64,000 bases of DNA from Pseudomonas luteola NBRC 103146. Lineage in GTDB: Bacteria > Pseudomonadota > Gammaproteobacteria > Pseudomonadales > Pseudomonadaceae. Of this stretch, positions 27,780 through 36,900 are shown one piece after another (positions within the stretch are counted from its first letter, which is position 1; the number at the start of each line of letters is the position of its first letter). Where the stretch lies: the NCBI RefSeq assembly GCF_002091675.1, contig NZ_BDAE01000001.1, positions 124,001 to 188,000 on the forward strand. Reading direction: 5' to 3'. Under the pieces are notes generated by a model that did not search any database, was not told the DNA's origin, and saw only the letters and a list, made by a program, of their open reading frames with translations. The translations under genes were made by a program, and so were the position numbers.

Positions 27780-27946
27780 GGGATAACGAGAGGGGAAATG
27801 CAGAGGAATGGGATTACGGAGCTGCGCGGGGGTTGATAGCGGATCGGCGCAAAGGCCGCTGCGCTATCACCTGCCGGGCAGCTCCAGGAAGTTCTCGCAG
27901 CAATAGAGCGTTTCGCCGCTTATTGGTTCACTGCGAAATCTTTTTT
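27780..27946 (+). ncRNA. Candidate structured small RNA
   Basis: Non-coding, on the plus strand between lemA and dodecin. Nested stems are predicted by eye: 27818-27825 with 27878-27885 (8 pairs), 27831-27841 with 27862-27871 (10 pairs, one bulge), 27845-27848 with 27855-27858. Several GGA triplets precede this structure, and a short stem, TTTCGC / GCGAAA (27911-27938), followed by TCTTTTTT could end the transcript. Start is arbitrary; no promoter identified. The same DNA may instead be only lemA upstream sequence. Confidence 0.35.
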
Positions 27947-27952
27947 ATCAGA

Positions 27953-28168
27953 TCAGCTGTTTTCGATACGGAAACCGATTTTCAGCGTTACCTGGTAGTG
28001 CGCCACCTTGCCGTCTTGAATATGACCGCGCGTTTCGGCGACTTCAAACCACTCCATGTTCTTGATGGACTTGCTGGTCTCCGCCAGGGCGTTGTTGATG
28101 GCATCTTCGACGCTGGTGGTGGAGGAGCCGACAATTTCCAGCTTCTTGTACGTGTGATGATCAGACAT
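27953..28168 (-). CDS. Dodecin (flavin-binding)
   Basis: 71 residues from the ATG at 28168, which follows a CCAGGAGGTTTTC ribosome site; the frame extends 9 codons upstream but that part is not dodecin. Family features are KKLEIVGSSTTSVEDAINNALAE, the flavin-stacking Trp in MEWFEV (about 39) and the Gln in AHYQVTLKIGF (about 61). Dodecins form hollow 12-mers that store or buffer flavins, often in stress or stationary phase. Confidence 0.92.
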   Translation of the reverse strand: MSDHHTYKKLEIVGSSTTSVEDAINNALAETSKSIKNMEWFEVAETRGHIQDGKVAHYQVTLKIGFRIENS

Positions 28169-28347
28169 GAAAACCTCCTGGTTGTAGTTGGCCAATCATC
28201 TGGCCAAGGAAAAAACCGCTTGTTTAATGAGTCTCATCAAAACGTGGATTAGTTCAGTGTGTACAAGTGTTGATCAAGTTTGTGTCGCACTTTCGCTGCC
28301 GGGTGAAGTCAGACCCGGAACACCCAATGAAACAGGAGGTTCACGCC

Positions 28348-28668
28348 ATGGCTCGTAACAGTTCCTATCAGGCAACCCTTGAAAATCTTGAAGACCAGAT
28401 TCAAACACTGAAAGATTCTCTCTCCTCCTTGAAGCGCAGTGCTTCGGCGGAGTCCCGTCATTCGTTGAAGTCGTTCAAGGACAACACCAGCCACGCGCTG
28501 CACCGCTCGGGTGAGAGCCTGGAAGATTTTTATGACGAAGCACGTGTATTAGCACTAGAAGCCAGCAAAATAGCCGGTACAAGTGTGCGCAAGCACCCTT
28601 GGGCTACTGTAGGCGTGGTCGCCGGTCTGACCGTACTGGCAGGCTGGTGGCTGCTGCGCGACGAATAA
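28348..28668 (+). CDS. DUF883/ElaB-YqjD-like ribosome-associated membrane protein
   Basis: 106 residues from the ATG at 28348, after a perfect AACAGGAGGTTC ribosome site. A long charged helix (LEDQIQTLKDSLSSLKRSA) is followed by SIRKHP-like SVRKHPWATVGVVAGLTVLAG, the C-terminal membrane anchor, and WWLLRDE. E. coli relatives ElaB/YqjD bind stationary-phase ribosomes at the inner membrane through this layout. Lies next to dodecin; both suit a stress role. Confidence 0.85.
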   Translation: MARNSSYQATLENLEDQIQTLKDSLSSLKRSASAESRHSLKSFKDNTSHALHRSGESLEDFYDEARVLALEASKIAGTSVRKHPWATVGVVAGLTVLAGWWLLRDE

Positions 28669-28717
28669 TAATGTCGCCTTTTTCGCCGCTCGCCTTGCCG
28701 GGCGGCGATGATCCTTC

Positions 28718-29605
28718 CTAGTCTTCTGCCAGCGCTGCTCGCAGCCATTGTGCAAGCCGCTGTGCTCGCTGGTCCGCCAGCCGCCCCGGCACCCATAATG
28801 CCAAAACCGCTTCGGTCTCAACGAATCCCCACGGTGCTATCAGCCGTCCTGCCGCCAGATCTCCAGCCACCAGGGGTTTAGGCGCAATGGCGACGCCCAA
28901 CCCGGCCACGGCTGCTTCCAACAGGTAATACAGGTGCTCGAAGCCTGCGCCAACCGTCAGGCTGTCAGCTGGCAGACCATGGCGTTGCGCCCACGCAGGC
29001 CAGGCCTGTGGGCGGGAAGCCGTATGCAGTAGTGGCTCGCCCAACAGCGCCGTAGGGGGTGCGTTCTGAAACAGGGACGCATTGGCATACCGGGGACTGA
29101 CGACCGGGCCGATACATTCAGGGGCCAGCACGTGTACATGCATGTCCGGCGGTGCAGTTGGCTCGGCAAACAAGAGCGTGGCGTTGAGGCCGGGACGGCG
29201 GGGATCGAGCTCGCCCTCGCTGGTGGACAGGCTCAGCCGTAGTTCAGGCAATTCACGGTTGAGTCGATCCAGCCGCGGAATGAACCAGCGAGCCAGAAGG
29301 CTGCCCGAACAGCCCAGCACAAAGGGAGCATCGCTGGCGCCGCGTTTGAGATCGGCGCAGACGCTGCGCAGCCGCTCGAACGCTTCGGCACTGGCGTCCC
29401 GCAGTCGAAGACCCGCTTCGGTTAGCGCAAGGCCCCGCCCTTCCCTGACGAACAGCACCACGCCCAGCTGTTCCTCCAATGCACGGATCTGACGGCTTAC
29501 CGCGCCATGGGTAACGAACAGCTCCGCTCCTGCTTTGCTGACGCTACCCAGGCGCGCAGCTGCCTCAAAGGCACGCAGAGCATTTAAAGGAGGAAGATCG
29601 TTCAT
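28718..29605 (-). CDS. trpI: LysR-type regulator of tryptophan synthase genes
   Basis: 295 residues. An N-terminal winged helix ([37 protein letters not shown]) is followed by an inducer domain. TrpI responds to indoleglycerol phosphate and activates trpBA. Identification rests on position: it is divergent from trpBA with 102 bases between, a Pseudomonas hallmark, and on the N-terminal pattern [17 protein letters not shown]. The box in the gap matches the TrpI site. Confidence 0.93.
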   Translation of the reverse strand: MNDLPPLNALRAFEAAARLGSVSKAGAELFVTHGAVSRQIRALEEQLGVVLFVREGRGLALTEAGLRLRDASAEAFERLRSVCADLKRGASDAPFVLGCSGSLLARWFIPRLDRLNRELPELRLSLSTSEGELDPRRPGLNATLLFAEPTAPPDMHVHVLAPECIGPVVSPRYANASLFQNAPPTALLGEPLLHTASRPQAWPAWAQRHGLPADSLTVGAGFEHLYYLLEAAVAGLGVAIAPKPLVAGDLAAGRLIAPWGFVETEAVLALWVPGRLADQRAQRLAQWLRAALAED

Positions 29606-29614
29606 TATCCGACC

Positions 29615-29631
29615 TGTGAGTTTTTCTAACA
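29615..29631. promoter_or_regulatory. TrpI binding site in the trpI/trpB gap
   Basis: TGTGAG-N5-CTAACA fits the published TrpI/LysR site TGTGAG-N5-CTNACA. It lies 10 bases before the trpI start and 77 before trpB, as expected for autoregulation and activation. Confidence 0.65.
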
Positions 29632-29707
29632 GATACAGGCGATCTTATCAATTTATTCCTGTCCAGCAACCGGTTAGTGTAAAACCATATTCACAGGGAG
29701 CTCTCCC

Positions 29708-30916
29708 ATGACAGACATGACCTACAGCCAAGGCCCTGACGCTCAGGGCATGTTCGGCCAGTTTGGTGGCCGCTATGTGGCCGAAACCCTGATGCCGCTG
29801 ATTTTGGATCTCGAGCGTGAGTACACCGCCGCGATGAAGGATCAGGCGTTTCTGGATGAGCTGGCCTATTTCCAGCGCGACTACATTGGCCGCCCCAATC
29901 CGCTGTATTTCGCCGAGCGCCTGACCGAGCATTTTGGTGGCGCCAAGATCTATCTGAAGCGCGAAGAGCTGAACCACACCGGCGCGCACAAGATCAACAA
30001 TTGCATCGGCCAGATTCTCCTGGCCAAGCGTATGGGCAAGACCCGCATCATTGCCGAGACCGGTGCCGGCATGCACGGCGTGGCCACTGCCACCGTAGCG
30101 GCCCGCTTCGGCCTGCCCTGTGTGATCTACATGGGCACCACCGATATCGACCGGCAACAGGCCAACGTCTTTCGCATGAAGCTCTTGGGTGCGACGGTGA
30201 TCCCGGTCACTGCCGGTACGGGCACGCTCAAGGATGCGATGAACGAGGCCCTGCGTGACTGGGTGACCAATGTCGCCGATACCTTCTACCTGATTGGCAC
30301 CGTTGCCGGTCCGCACCCCTACCCGGCCATGGTTCGTGATTTCCAGGCCGTAATCGGTCGTGAAGCCAAGGCGCAGATCTTTGAGAAAGAGGGTCGCCTG
30401 CCCGACAGCCTGATCGCCTGTGTGGGTGGTGGCTCAAACGCCATGGGGCTGTTCCATGAATTCGTGGATGACAAGGACGTGGCGATCATTGGCGTTGAAG
30501 CCGGTGGTCACGGTGTCAGTACCGACAAGCACGCTGCCAGCCTGAACGGTGGCGTTCCTGGTGTCCTGCATGGCAATCGTACGTTTCTTCTACAGGACGA
30601 CGACGGCCAGATCATCGACGCGCATTCTATCTCCGCCGGCCTGGACTATCCTGGCATCGGCCCGGAGCACGCCTGGTTGCATGATGTGAAGCGCGTGGAG
30701 TATGTGCCGATCAATGACGACGAGGCACTGGCGGCTTTCCACCAGACCTGCCGTCTGGAGGGCATCATTCCAGCGCTGGAATCCGCCCACGCTCTGGCTG
30801 AAGCCTACAAGCGCGCGCCTACGCTGCCCAAGGATCACATCATGATCGTCTGCCTCTCCGGCCGCGGCGATAAGGACATGCAAACCGTGATGAGCCATCT
30901 GGGAGACAAGCTATGA
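29708..30916 (+). CDS. trpB: Tryptophan synthase beta chain
   Basis: PLP enzyme that condenses indole with serine. 402 residues. The Schiff-base lysine is Lys95 in the HTGAHKINN motif. [21 protein letters not shown] (phosphate loop) and SGRGDKD near the C-terminus all match. The trpA start overlaps its stop by 4 bases (ATGA). Regulated through the TrpI site upstream; the other trp genes are elsewhere, as in other pseudomonads. Confidence 0.98.
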   Translation: MTDMTYSQGPDAQGMFGQFGGRYVAETLMPLILDLEREYTAAMKDQAFLDELAYFQRDYIGRPNPLYFAERLTEHFGGAKIYLKREELNHTGAHKINNCIGQILLAKRMGKTRIIAETGAGMHGVATATVAARFGLPCVIYMGTTDIDRQQANVFRMKLLGATVIPVTAGTGTLKDAMNEALRDWVTNVADTFYLIGTVAGPHPYPAMVRDFQAVIGREAKAQIFEKEGRLPDSLIACVGGGSNAMGLFHEFVDDKDVAIIGVEAGGHGVSTDKHAASLNGGVPGVLHGNRTFLLQDDDGQIIDAHSISAGLDYPGIGPEHAWLHDVKRVEYVPINDDEALAAFHQTCRLEGIIPALESAHALAEAYKRAPTLPKDHIMIVCLSGRGDKDMQTVMSHLGDKL

Positions 30917-31722
30917 GTCGTCTGGAAACCCGTTTCGCCCAGCTGAAGCAAGAGGGCCGCGCCGCGCTCGTGACCTATACCACCGGGGGTGATCCGGACT
31001 ATGCCACGTCGCTGGCAATCCTCAAGGGCCTGCCCAAGGCGGGTGCCGATGTGATCGAGCTGGGCATGCCCTTCACCGATCCCATGGCGGATGGCCCGGC
31101 CATTCAGGCCGCAGCCCTGCGTGCATTAAAGAACGGACAGACCCTGGCAAAAACGCTGGAGATGGTGCGTGAATTTCGCCAGGAAGAAGCCGAGACACCC
31201 CTGGTGCTGATGGGGTATTACAACCCGATCCACCGTTATGGCGTTGAACGCTTTCTGACCGAAGCCAGGGATGCCGGTGTAGACGGCCTGATCGTGGTGG
31301 ATCTGCCGCCCGAGCACGACGCCGAGCTGTGTGACCCGGCTCAGGCCGTGGGCATCGACTTTATCCGCCTGACGACACCTACTACAGACAATAACCGCCT
31401 GCCGCGTGTGCTGAACAGCAGCTCAGGCTTCGTGTATTACGTCTCGGTGGCGGGTGTGACAGGGGCGGGTTCGGCCACGAACGAACACATCGAGCATGCG
31501 GTCGAGCGGCTGCGGCAGTTCACTCAGCTTCCGTTGTGCGTAGGCTTTGGTATCCGGACGCCCGAGCAGGCCAGAGTGGTTGCTCAGCTGGCGGATGGGG
31601 TGGTAGTGGGCTCCGCCTTGGTCGACCAGATCGCCAAGGCGCAAAGCAGCACCGAGGCCGTCGAGGGTGTATTGAGCCTGTGTGGCAGTCTGGCGGAAGC
31701 GGTACGCAGCGCGAGGCGGTGA
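30913..31722 (+). CDS. trpA: Tryptophan synthase alpha chain
   Basis: Cleaves indoleglycerol phosphate to indole, which is channelled to TrpB. 269 residues, a TIM barrel. The catalytic Glu and Asp lie in [19 protein letters not shown] (about 49-60). [14 protein letters not shown] and [12 protein letters not shown] are family blocks. Coupled to trpB by overlap. A terminator and a REP-like repeat follow. Confidence 0.98.
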   Translation: MSRLETRFAQLKQEGRAALVTYTTGGDPDYATSLAILKGLPKAGADVIELGMPFTDPMADGPAIQAAALRALKNGQTLAKTLEMVREFRQEEAETPLVLMGYYNPIHRYGVERFLTEARDAGVDGLIVVDLPPEHDAELCDPAQAVGIDFIRLTTPTTDNNRLPRVLNSSSGFVYYVSVAGVTGAGSATNEHIEHAVERLRQFTQLPLCVGFGIRTPEQARVVAQLADGVVVGSALVDQIAKAQSSTEAVEGVLSLCGSLAEAVRSARR

Positions 31723-31740
31723 TAGATAAGTGGCTTGAGT

Positions 31741-31769
31741 GATGGATATCGCTTCGCTCAATCTACCTT
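31741..31769 (-). repeat. REP-like repeat, copy 1
   Basis: Minus-strand reading begins AGGTAGATTGAGCGAAGC after one A. It shares the AGG.TG..TTGAGC...GCGATA.CC pattern with the copies at 31855, 42629 and (loosely) 51130. Lies 19 bases after the trpA stop. Confidence 0.6.
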
Positions 31770-31819
31770 ATGGGTTAATACCCTGCCGGTACTGCGCGTA
31801 ACGCACTCGCCTCAAACAA

Positions 31820-31847
31820 AAAAGCCGCTGCATTTGCAGCGGCTTTT
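31820..31847. terminator. Bidirectional intrinsic terminator between trpA and pbpG
   Basis: Perfect 12-base arms AAAAGCCGCTGC / GCAGCGGCTTTT with a 4-base loop. A run on one side and T run on the other allow use by both converging genes. Confidence 0.92.
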
Positions 31848-31854
31848 GCTTTGC

Positions 31855-31883
31855 AGGATGGGTTGAGCTTGGCGATACCCCTC
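31855..31883 (+). repeat. REP-like repeat, copy 2
   Basis: Reads AGGATGGGTTGAGC, then TTG, then GCGATACCCCTC. Over 29 bases it differs from the copy at 42629 (read on the minus strand) at only four positions. Confidence 0.7.
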
Positions 31884-31903
31884 ATTCCCGCTCATACCGC
31901 GTC

Positions 31904-32824
31904 TTACTGCGCGGCGACTGCCTGACGAGCAGCCATATGGCGCTGCTGCTTGTAGGCCTTGGCCACTTCCGGGATAGGGGTGACCTGGCCGGTTTCTATC
32001 CACTTGCGCAGGCGGCTCGCATCGGCCATGTGGGTGTATTTGCCAAAGGCATCCAGTACCACGAATGCAACCGGGCGGTTGTTCATGACCGTGCGCATGA
32101 CCAGACAATGACCCGCTGCGTTGGTAAAGCCGGTCTTGGTGACCTGAATATTCCAGTCGCTCTTGCCCACGAGGTGATTGGTGTTGTGGAAGCCCAGGGT
32201 GTAATTGGGCTTGCGGAACGCCACAGTCTTCTCTTGCGTGGTGCTCAGCTGACCAATCAGCGGATAATTGCGGGTGGCCTGGAGCAGCTTGACCAGGTCA
32301 CGGGCGGTCGAGACGTTGTTCAGGGACAGACCTGTCGGCTCGGTATAGTGGGTATTGGTCATGCCCAGCGCACGCGCCTTGGCGTTCATGGCGGCCACAA
32401 AGGCCTTTACACCGCCCGGGTAATGCTCGGCCAGACTGGTGGCAGCACGGTTTTCCGAGGACATCAGCGCCAGCAACAGCATGTCATGACGGCTGATCTC
32501 GCTGCCCAGACGCACACGCGAATACACACCGCGCATTTCCGGCACATCGTCAATCTTGACGGTCAGCATTTCATCCATGGGCTGCTTGGCATCCAGGGTG
32601 ACCATGGCAGTCATAAGCTTAGTGACGGATGCAATGGGAGCCACGACGTCGGGGTTGCTGGAATACAAGGGCTGGCCCGTTTGCATGTCGACCAGCAGGG
32701 CGCTGCCCGATGCCAGTTCTTGCCGCATCGGTACAGTGGCCTTGGCCTCGGCTGCACTGACATTTGCAGCCCCCAGGCTGCCCCCGATCAATACAGCACT
32801 CAATACGAGAGAAAGATATTTCAC
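31904..32824 (-). CDS. pbpG: D-alanyl-D-alanine endopeptidase (PBP7)
   Basis: Periplasmic low-molecular-weight penicillin-binding protein that cuts peptide crosslinks in peptidoglycan. The start is a GTG at 32824, giving 306 residues with a signal peptide ([20 protein letters not shown]...VSAAEA); the frame runs 170 codons further upstream but without protein sense. Active-site motifs are SVTK (Ser-x-x-Lys), SEN, and [10 protein letters not shown] (KTG). The nearby C-terminal region is family-like. Length matches E. coli PBP7 (310). Confidence 0.92.
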   Translation of the reverse strand: MKYLSLVLSAVLIGGSLGAANVSAAEAKATVPMRQELASGSALLVDMQTGQPLYSSNPDVVAPIASVTKLMTAMVTLDAKQPMDEMLTVKIDDVPEMRGVYSRVRLGSEISRHDMLLLALMSSENRAATSLAEHYPGGVKAFVAAMNAKARALGMTNTHYTEPTGLSLNNVSTARDLVKLLQATRNYPLIGQLSTTQEKTVAFRKPNYTLGFHNTNHLVGKSDWNIQVTKTGFTNAAGHCLVMRTVMNNRPVAFVVLDAFGKYTHMADASRLRKWIETGQVTPIPEVAKAYKQQRHMAARQAVAAQ

Positions 32825-33103
32825 GTGAATATCGTCCGGCTGAAGAGGTAAATAGCAGACTCGACCTGTCTGGCGTCTCGAAAGGCACTCTGGCAGGTCC
32901 CGAGTCCGGCGCAGCGGCAGTATAAAGGGCACCCTCCCGGGCGATGGAACCCCCTTATCCAAGTTTTTTCGTGGCGCGAAGGTAAAGGTTTGCTGACATA
33001 GCGCTCTGACGACGCGGATGACGATAGACTGAAAACAGCCCATGCCGTAGGTAACGGGTTGTTTTGAATCAGGATCCTCTGGATCGCCATGTGGGAGACC
33101 ACC

Positions 33104-33610
33104 ATGAATCGCATGAAAAAAGCCATCGCCAGCGTATGCGTTACGTTGTGTGTGGGATCGCCACTTGCGCTGGCTGCGCCGCCGGATCAAATGAACGGGC
33201 CGCAGGGCGGCGGCAAGGGACACAGTCAGGGTGCACAGATGCCGCATGGCCAGGACCATAAAGGCGGTTCTGCCCAGTCGAAAGGTAACCAGGGCAATCA
33301 AGGACATGGCGGTCCGCAGGCCAGCCAGGGCCATGGCAAGCGGTTACCTCCGCAGGATTTCAGCCCGGTACGTGAAACCATACGGGCCCACAAGGGCGAG
33401 ATCGGCCGCGGCTCACCGCTTCCGCCGGGGCTGGTGATCGCCAAGGGCAAGCCGCTACCCCATGGTTATGGCAAGCCGCTGCCACCCGGCATCGCCAAGC
33501 AGCTACCCCGCTATGAGGGTTATGAATGGCGCCGTTTGGGCACGGACATGGTACTGATCGCCATCACGACCGGCATCGTGTATGAGGTCCTGCACAACGT
33601 GCTGGATTGA
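33104..33610 (+). CDS. CigR/RcnB-like exported protein
   Basis: 168 residues from the ATG at 33104, preceded by a GGGAG ribosome site; a second ATG three codons later is also possible. Signal peptide to about residue 27 ([10 protein letters not shown]). The middle is rich in Gly, Gln and His (about 30-80). The C-terminal part has [20 protein letters not shown] and [16 protein letters not shown], the pattern of anti-virulence CigR/RcnB-type proteins, and ends in a hydrophobic stretch. Function here unknown; metal binding by the His-rich part is possible. Confidence 0.7.
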   Translation: MNRMKKAIASVCVTLCVGSPLALAAPPDQMNGPQGGGKGHSQGAQMPHGQDHKGGSAQSKGNQGNQGHGGPQASQGHGKRLPPQDFSPVRETIRAHKGEIGRGSPLPPGLVIAKGKPLPHGYGKPLPPGIAKQLPRYEGYEWRRLGTDMVLIAITTGIVYEVLHNVLD

Positions 33611-33709
33611 TTGGTCAATTCTTTGGGTGGTGGCGCAGTAACCCTGCGTTAGTGCGCCTTTGCCTAGACTGAAGCAATCCATGGTGCCGCACAGTGCGTC
33701 ATCACGGGC

Positions 33710-34069
33710 TTACTGAAAGTCGTATTGCACGGGTTCTTCGGGTAGCACGGAGAGGTCAAGCGGCCTTACCGCACCCATCCAGAGGGCATGGTCGCGGTGA
33801 TCGGCACGATCATGGCCGGTCACGGGATGGAGAAAGATCACCAGCCCGTTCCGGTTGAGCGCCAGCCAGGGCACCACGCCCGCAAATACCTCTGGACGAA
33901 ACGACAGCTGACAACTCCAGTCCGGGTGAGGGCCGACCGGTCGCTGGTGAACCCGGCCCATCGTCACGGCAAAGCGGCGCGCGGCCTCTTCGCACAGCGC
34001 CCTGGCCTGCTCCAGTGTCGTGGCGTCGAAATAGACATGGGCGTGGTAGCCCTGGATAGCCGCTGTCAT
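33710..34069 (-). CDS. DOPA 4,5-dioxygenase-like protein
   Basis: 119 residues. Family motifs are IQGYHAHVYFD at the N-terminus, GRVHQRPVGPHPDWS, and GLVIFLHPVTGHDRADHRDH with several histidines that can bind Fe2+. Plant and fungal members cleave catechols such as DOPA; bacterial roles are mostly unknown. Starts 3 bases after the stop of an MDR dehydrogenase on the same strand, so they form an operon. Confidence 0.85.
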   Translation of the reverse strand: MTAAIQGYHAHVYFDATTLEQARALCEEAARRFAVTMGRVHQRPVGPHPDWSCQLSFRPEVFAGVVPWLALNRNGLVIFLHPVTGHDRADHRDHALWMGAVRPLDLSVLPEEPVQYDFQ

Positions 34070-34072
34070 GTC

Positions 34073-35089
34073 TTACCCTTCAAAGCGAATGACGACTTTG
34101 CCCACATGGCTCTGTCCGTCCATGTAGCGATACGCCGCTTCGGCCTCGTCGAAGCTGAAGACTTTGTCGATCACCGGCTCGATGCGATGCAGGGCGATGG
34201 CACGGTTCATGGCATCGAACATCTCGCGTGAGCCGACATAGATACCCTCCAGTACGACAGAGCGCTGGATCAGCGCTGCCGGGTTGATCTCTCCACCCGT
34301 CAGCACACCGATCAGGTGGGTGGCGCCGCCCGGACGAGTCGAGCGCAGCGAGCGAGGCAGCGTACCGGCGCCGCCGACTTCTACCACATGGTCAACGCCG
34401 ATCCCTTCGGTCAGGCCTAGCACCTGCTCCTGCCACTCCGGGTGCTGCTTGTAATTCACGGTCTCGTGAGCGCCCAAGGCCTTGGCCTTTTGCAGCTTCT
34501 CATCGCTGGATGAGGTAATGATGGTACGCGCCCCGGCCGCACGGGCGAACTGGAGACCAAAGATGGACACACCGCCCGTACCCAGCAGCAGCACGGTCTG
34601 ACCAGCCACCAATGGCTGAACACTGCCAAACAGTGCATGCCAGGCGGTTACACCGGCGCAGGGCAAGGTAGCGCCAGCCTCATAGGACAGGTGCTCCGGC
34701 AGTGTAACCACACCGTTCTGGTCGAACAGTACGTATTCGGACAGCACCCCGTCGATGGCGCCACCCAGGGCGGAGGCGCCGTGGGCGGGGTCCAGATGGC
34801 CGCCAATCCAGGTCTGCATGAAGATGCCAGCCACGCGATCGCCTACTTTGACGCGGTCAACGTCATCTCCGATCTCCACTACTTCCCCTGCACCATCGGA
34901 CAGTGGCACCAGATCCTTGGGCAGACCGCCACGTGCATAACGGCCGGTTGCGACCATGAGGTCGCGGTAGTTCAGCGAGGCGGCCTTCATCTTGACCAGA
35001 ACCTGGCCGCGTCCCGGCTTGGGTGTATCACACTCGCGCAGGGTCAGGTCGGCATAGGATTCGGCTTTAGGCAGGCAATAGAAACGCAT
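34073..35089 (-). CDS. Medium-chain alcohol dehydrogenase-like oxidoreductase
   Basis: 338 residues. GroES-like fold at 1-130 and NAD(P)-binding Rossmann domain with VLLLGTGGVSIFGLQFARAAG at about 160-180. The catalytic zinc ligands of alcohol dehydrogenase are not all evident (the usual Cys at about 40 is absent, and YARGGLPKDLVPLSDGAGEV fills that region), so it may act without catalytic zinc. Substrate unknown. Cotranscribed with the DOPA-dioxygenase-like gene. Confidence 0.85.
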   Translation of the reverse strand: MRFYCLPKAESYADLTLRECDTPKPGRGQVLVKMKAASLNYRDLMVATGRYARGGLPKDLVPLSDGAGEVVEIGDDVDRVKVGDRVAGIFMQTWIGGHLDPAHGASALGGAIDGVLSEYVLFDQNGVVTLPEHLSYEAGATLPCAGVTAWHALFGSVQPLVAGQTVLLLGTGGVSIFGLQFARAAGARTIITSSSDEKLQKAKALGAHETVNYKQHPEWQEQVLGLTEGIGVDHVVEVGGAGTLPRSLRSTRPGGATHLIGVLTGGEINPAALIQRSVVLEGIYVGSREMFDAMNRAIALHRIEPVIDKVFSFDEAEAAYRYMDGQSHVGKVVIRFEG

Positions 35090-35283
35090 CGTACTCTCCT
35101 GTTTGAGAAATGAGCGGGCTCAGGGCCGCCACAGAAAAAGGTTCAAACCGTTACACTTGGGTCGGACCGCATGGAAACGATGAAGCTCAACAGAATGTGT
35201 CACAAAGCGAACTGATATCACCGGTTCAGGTCTGTTAGCTAACTTTTTTGCCCGTGCCTCACTGATCAGAATGAGTAAACGCC

Positions 35284-36453
35284 ATGAAGCTGCCCTCTTT
35301 GCTACCACTGTTCCTGCTCGCGCCACTGACCGGCATCGCGACCACCGCCAGCGCTGAGCCGGGACTGTATAACCTGCTGGTAGGGACCTACACCAACGGC
35401 AGTAGCCAGGGGCTTTATGTCTACCGATTCGATAGCCGCGCCGGGCAGGTTACCGGCCCGCTGCGCGTCGTCAAGGCCTCCAATCCGTCTTACCTTACGC
35501 TTGCGCGCGACGGCCGTACCGTATTTGTCGTCAATGAAAACGGTCGTGGCAGCCAGGGCGATGACATTGGCCGCGCCACGTCTTATCGCTTCGATCCAGA
35601 AAGCGGCCGGCTGCAACAAATCAGCCAGGTCAAGACCCTGGGGGATCATCCAACCCACTCGACGCTCAGCCCTGACGGACAGTTCCTGTTTGTCGCCAAC
35701 TATTCCGTCGAGCCCGAAGGCTCTCTGGCCGCGCTGCCGGTGCAAAGCAACGGTGTGCTGAGCCCGGTTGCCCAGATCGAATTCTTCCAGGCCAGTAATA
35801 ATCACCCGGAGCGGCAGACGTCCGGCCATGTACATGGGGTGACGTTTACGCCAGACGGCCAGTATCTGTTCTCGCCAGACCTCGGCGCTGACAAGATTTT
35901 TGCCTATCGCTACAACCCTGCGCGACAGGAGCGCCCGCTGTCTCCGGCTGAAACTCCCTATACGCCCGTTCCATCAGGCAGCGGCCCACGTCATATCGTC
36001 TTCAGCGGTGATGGCCGCTTCGCCTACCTGACTCTTGAGCTGACCGGACAGGTCATGGTGTTCGCCCATGAAAACGGTGCACTGCGACAGTTACAGGTCT
36101 ACACCTTGGCGCCGGAAGGTTTCAGCGGCAAGGTAGGATCAGGCGCCATCCATCTCTCCAACGATGGCCGCTTCCTCTACGCTGCCAATCGGGGTGACGA
36201 CAACCATATCGATGTGTTTGCCGTCGATCCGGTGGAAGGCACGTTGACCTTTGTTGATCGCCGCTCCGTCAACGGTCGCGAGCCCCGCGAGTTCAGCATT
36301 GATCCGACGGGACGCTACATGCTGGTGGCCAACCAGGGCAGCAGCCAGCTGAAGGTGTTCGCGCGTGATCCGCAGACTGGCAAGCTGGGCGAAGAGCTGC
36401 AGAGTGTCGACGTAGCCATGCCGTCCGACCTGAAGTTCGTGGCGGTGCCCTGA
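35284..36453 (+). CDS. Exported lactonase-family beta-propeller protein
   Basis: 389 residues. A signal peptide (MKLPSLLPLFLLAPLTGIAT) ends in TASA. The rest is a seven-bladed propeller of the 6-phosphogluconolactonase/YbhE type: NPSYLTLARDGRTVFVVNE, GDHPTHSTLSPDGQFLFVANY, VHGVTFTPDGQYLF, GSGPRHIVFSGDGRFAY repeat the blade pattern. The signal peptide argues against a role in the cytosolic pentose-phosphate pathway; it may hydrolyse periplasmic sugar lactones. The stop overlaps the start of the next gene (TGATG). Confidence 0.88.
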   Translation: MKLPSLLPLFLLAPLTGIATTASAEPGLYNLLVGTYTNGSSQGLYVYRFDSRAGQVTGPLRVVKASNPSYLTLARDGRTVFVVNENGRGSQGDDIGRATSYRFDPESGRLQQISQVKTLGDHPTHSTLSPDGQFLFVANYSVEPEGSLAALPVQSNGVLSPVAQIEFFQASNNHPERQTSGHVHGVTFTPDGQYLFSPDLGADKIFAYRYNPARQERPLSPAETPYTPVPSGSGPRHIVFSGDGRFAYLTLELTGQVMVFAHENGALRQLQVYTLAPEGFSGKVGSGAIHLSNDGRFLYAANRGDDNHIDVFAVDPVEGTLTFVDRRSVNGREPREFSIDPTGRYMLVANQGSSQLKVFARDPQTGKLGEELQSVDVAMPSDLKFVAVP

Positions 36454-36836
36454 TGTTCGACCGTTTGCACCATGTGGCGCTGATCTGCTCCGACTACCCC
36501 ACGTCCAAGCGTTTTTACACCGAGGTGCTGGGGCTCAGGGTGATAGCTGAGACCTTTCGTGAGGCGCGCCAGTCCTGGAAGCTGGATCTGGCTGTTGGTG
36601 ATCACGCCCAGCTCGAGCTGTTCTCCTTCCCAGACGCGCCACCGCGCCCTTCCCGGCCGGAAGCGCAAGGCCTGCGCCATCTGTCCTTTGCCGTGGAAGA
36701 TCTGGACGCTGCCGTTGCGCATCTCAAGCAGCATGACGTTGCCGTAGAGCCTATCCGGGTAGATGAGCTGACGCAGAAACGCTTCACTTTTTTCAGCGAT
36801 CCGGACGACCTGCCCCTTGAGCTCTACGAGCGTTAA
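36453..36836 (+). CDS. VOC-family protein, YaeR-like (glyoxalase-fold)
   Basis: 127 residues. Two beta-alpha-beta-beta-beta modules: DRLHHVALICSDYPTSKRFYTEVLGLRV, and GLRHLSFAVEDLDAAVAHL. Metal ligands are the His in HHVAL, Glu in AQLELFS, His in LRHLSF and the Glu in LPLELYE, the SMU1112c/YaeR set. Enzymatic role unknown in this subgroup. Overlaps the lactonase by one base and ends at a bidirectional terminator. Confidence 0.85.
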   Translation: MFDRLHHVALICSDYPTSKRFYTEVLGLRVIAETFREARQSWKLDLAVGDHAQLELFSFPDAPPRPSRPEAQGLRHLSFAVEDLDAAVAHLKQHDVAVEPIRVDELTQKRFTFFSDPDDLPLELYER

Positions 36837-36857
36837 GGGCAATACCCGGCGGTAATA

Positions 36858-36886
36858 AAAAAGGCAGCTCCTGGAGCTGCCTTTTT
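36858..36886. terminator. Bidirectional terminator between VOC gene and chemoreceptor
   Basis: Perfect stem GGCAGCTC / GAGCTGCC with CTG loop, A run before and T run after (AAAAAGGCAGCTC...GAGCTGCCTTTTT). Both convergent genes can use it. Confidence 0.9.
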
Positions 36887-36900
36887 CGTAGGCGTCAGCG

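Noticed and set aside
31937-32851. 304-codon plus-strand frame opposite pbpG
   Set aside because: The minus strand holds SVTK, SEN and KTG; the plus frame has no domain.
32825-33334. N-terminal extension of pbpG by 170 codons
   Set aside because: The extension lacks similarity to PBP7, and the GTG at 32824 gives a proper signal peptide and family length.
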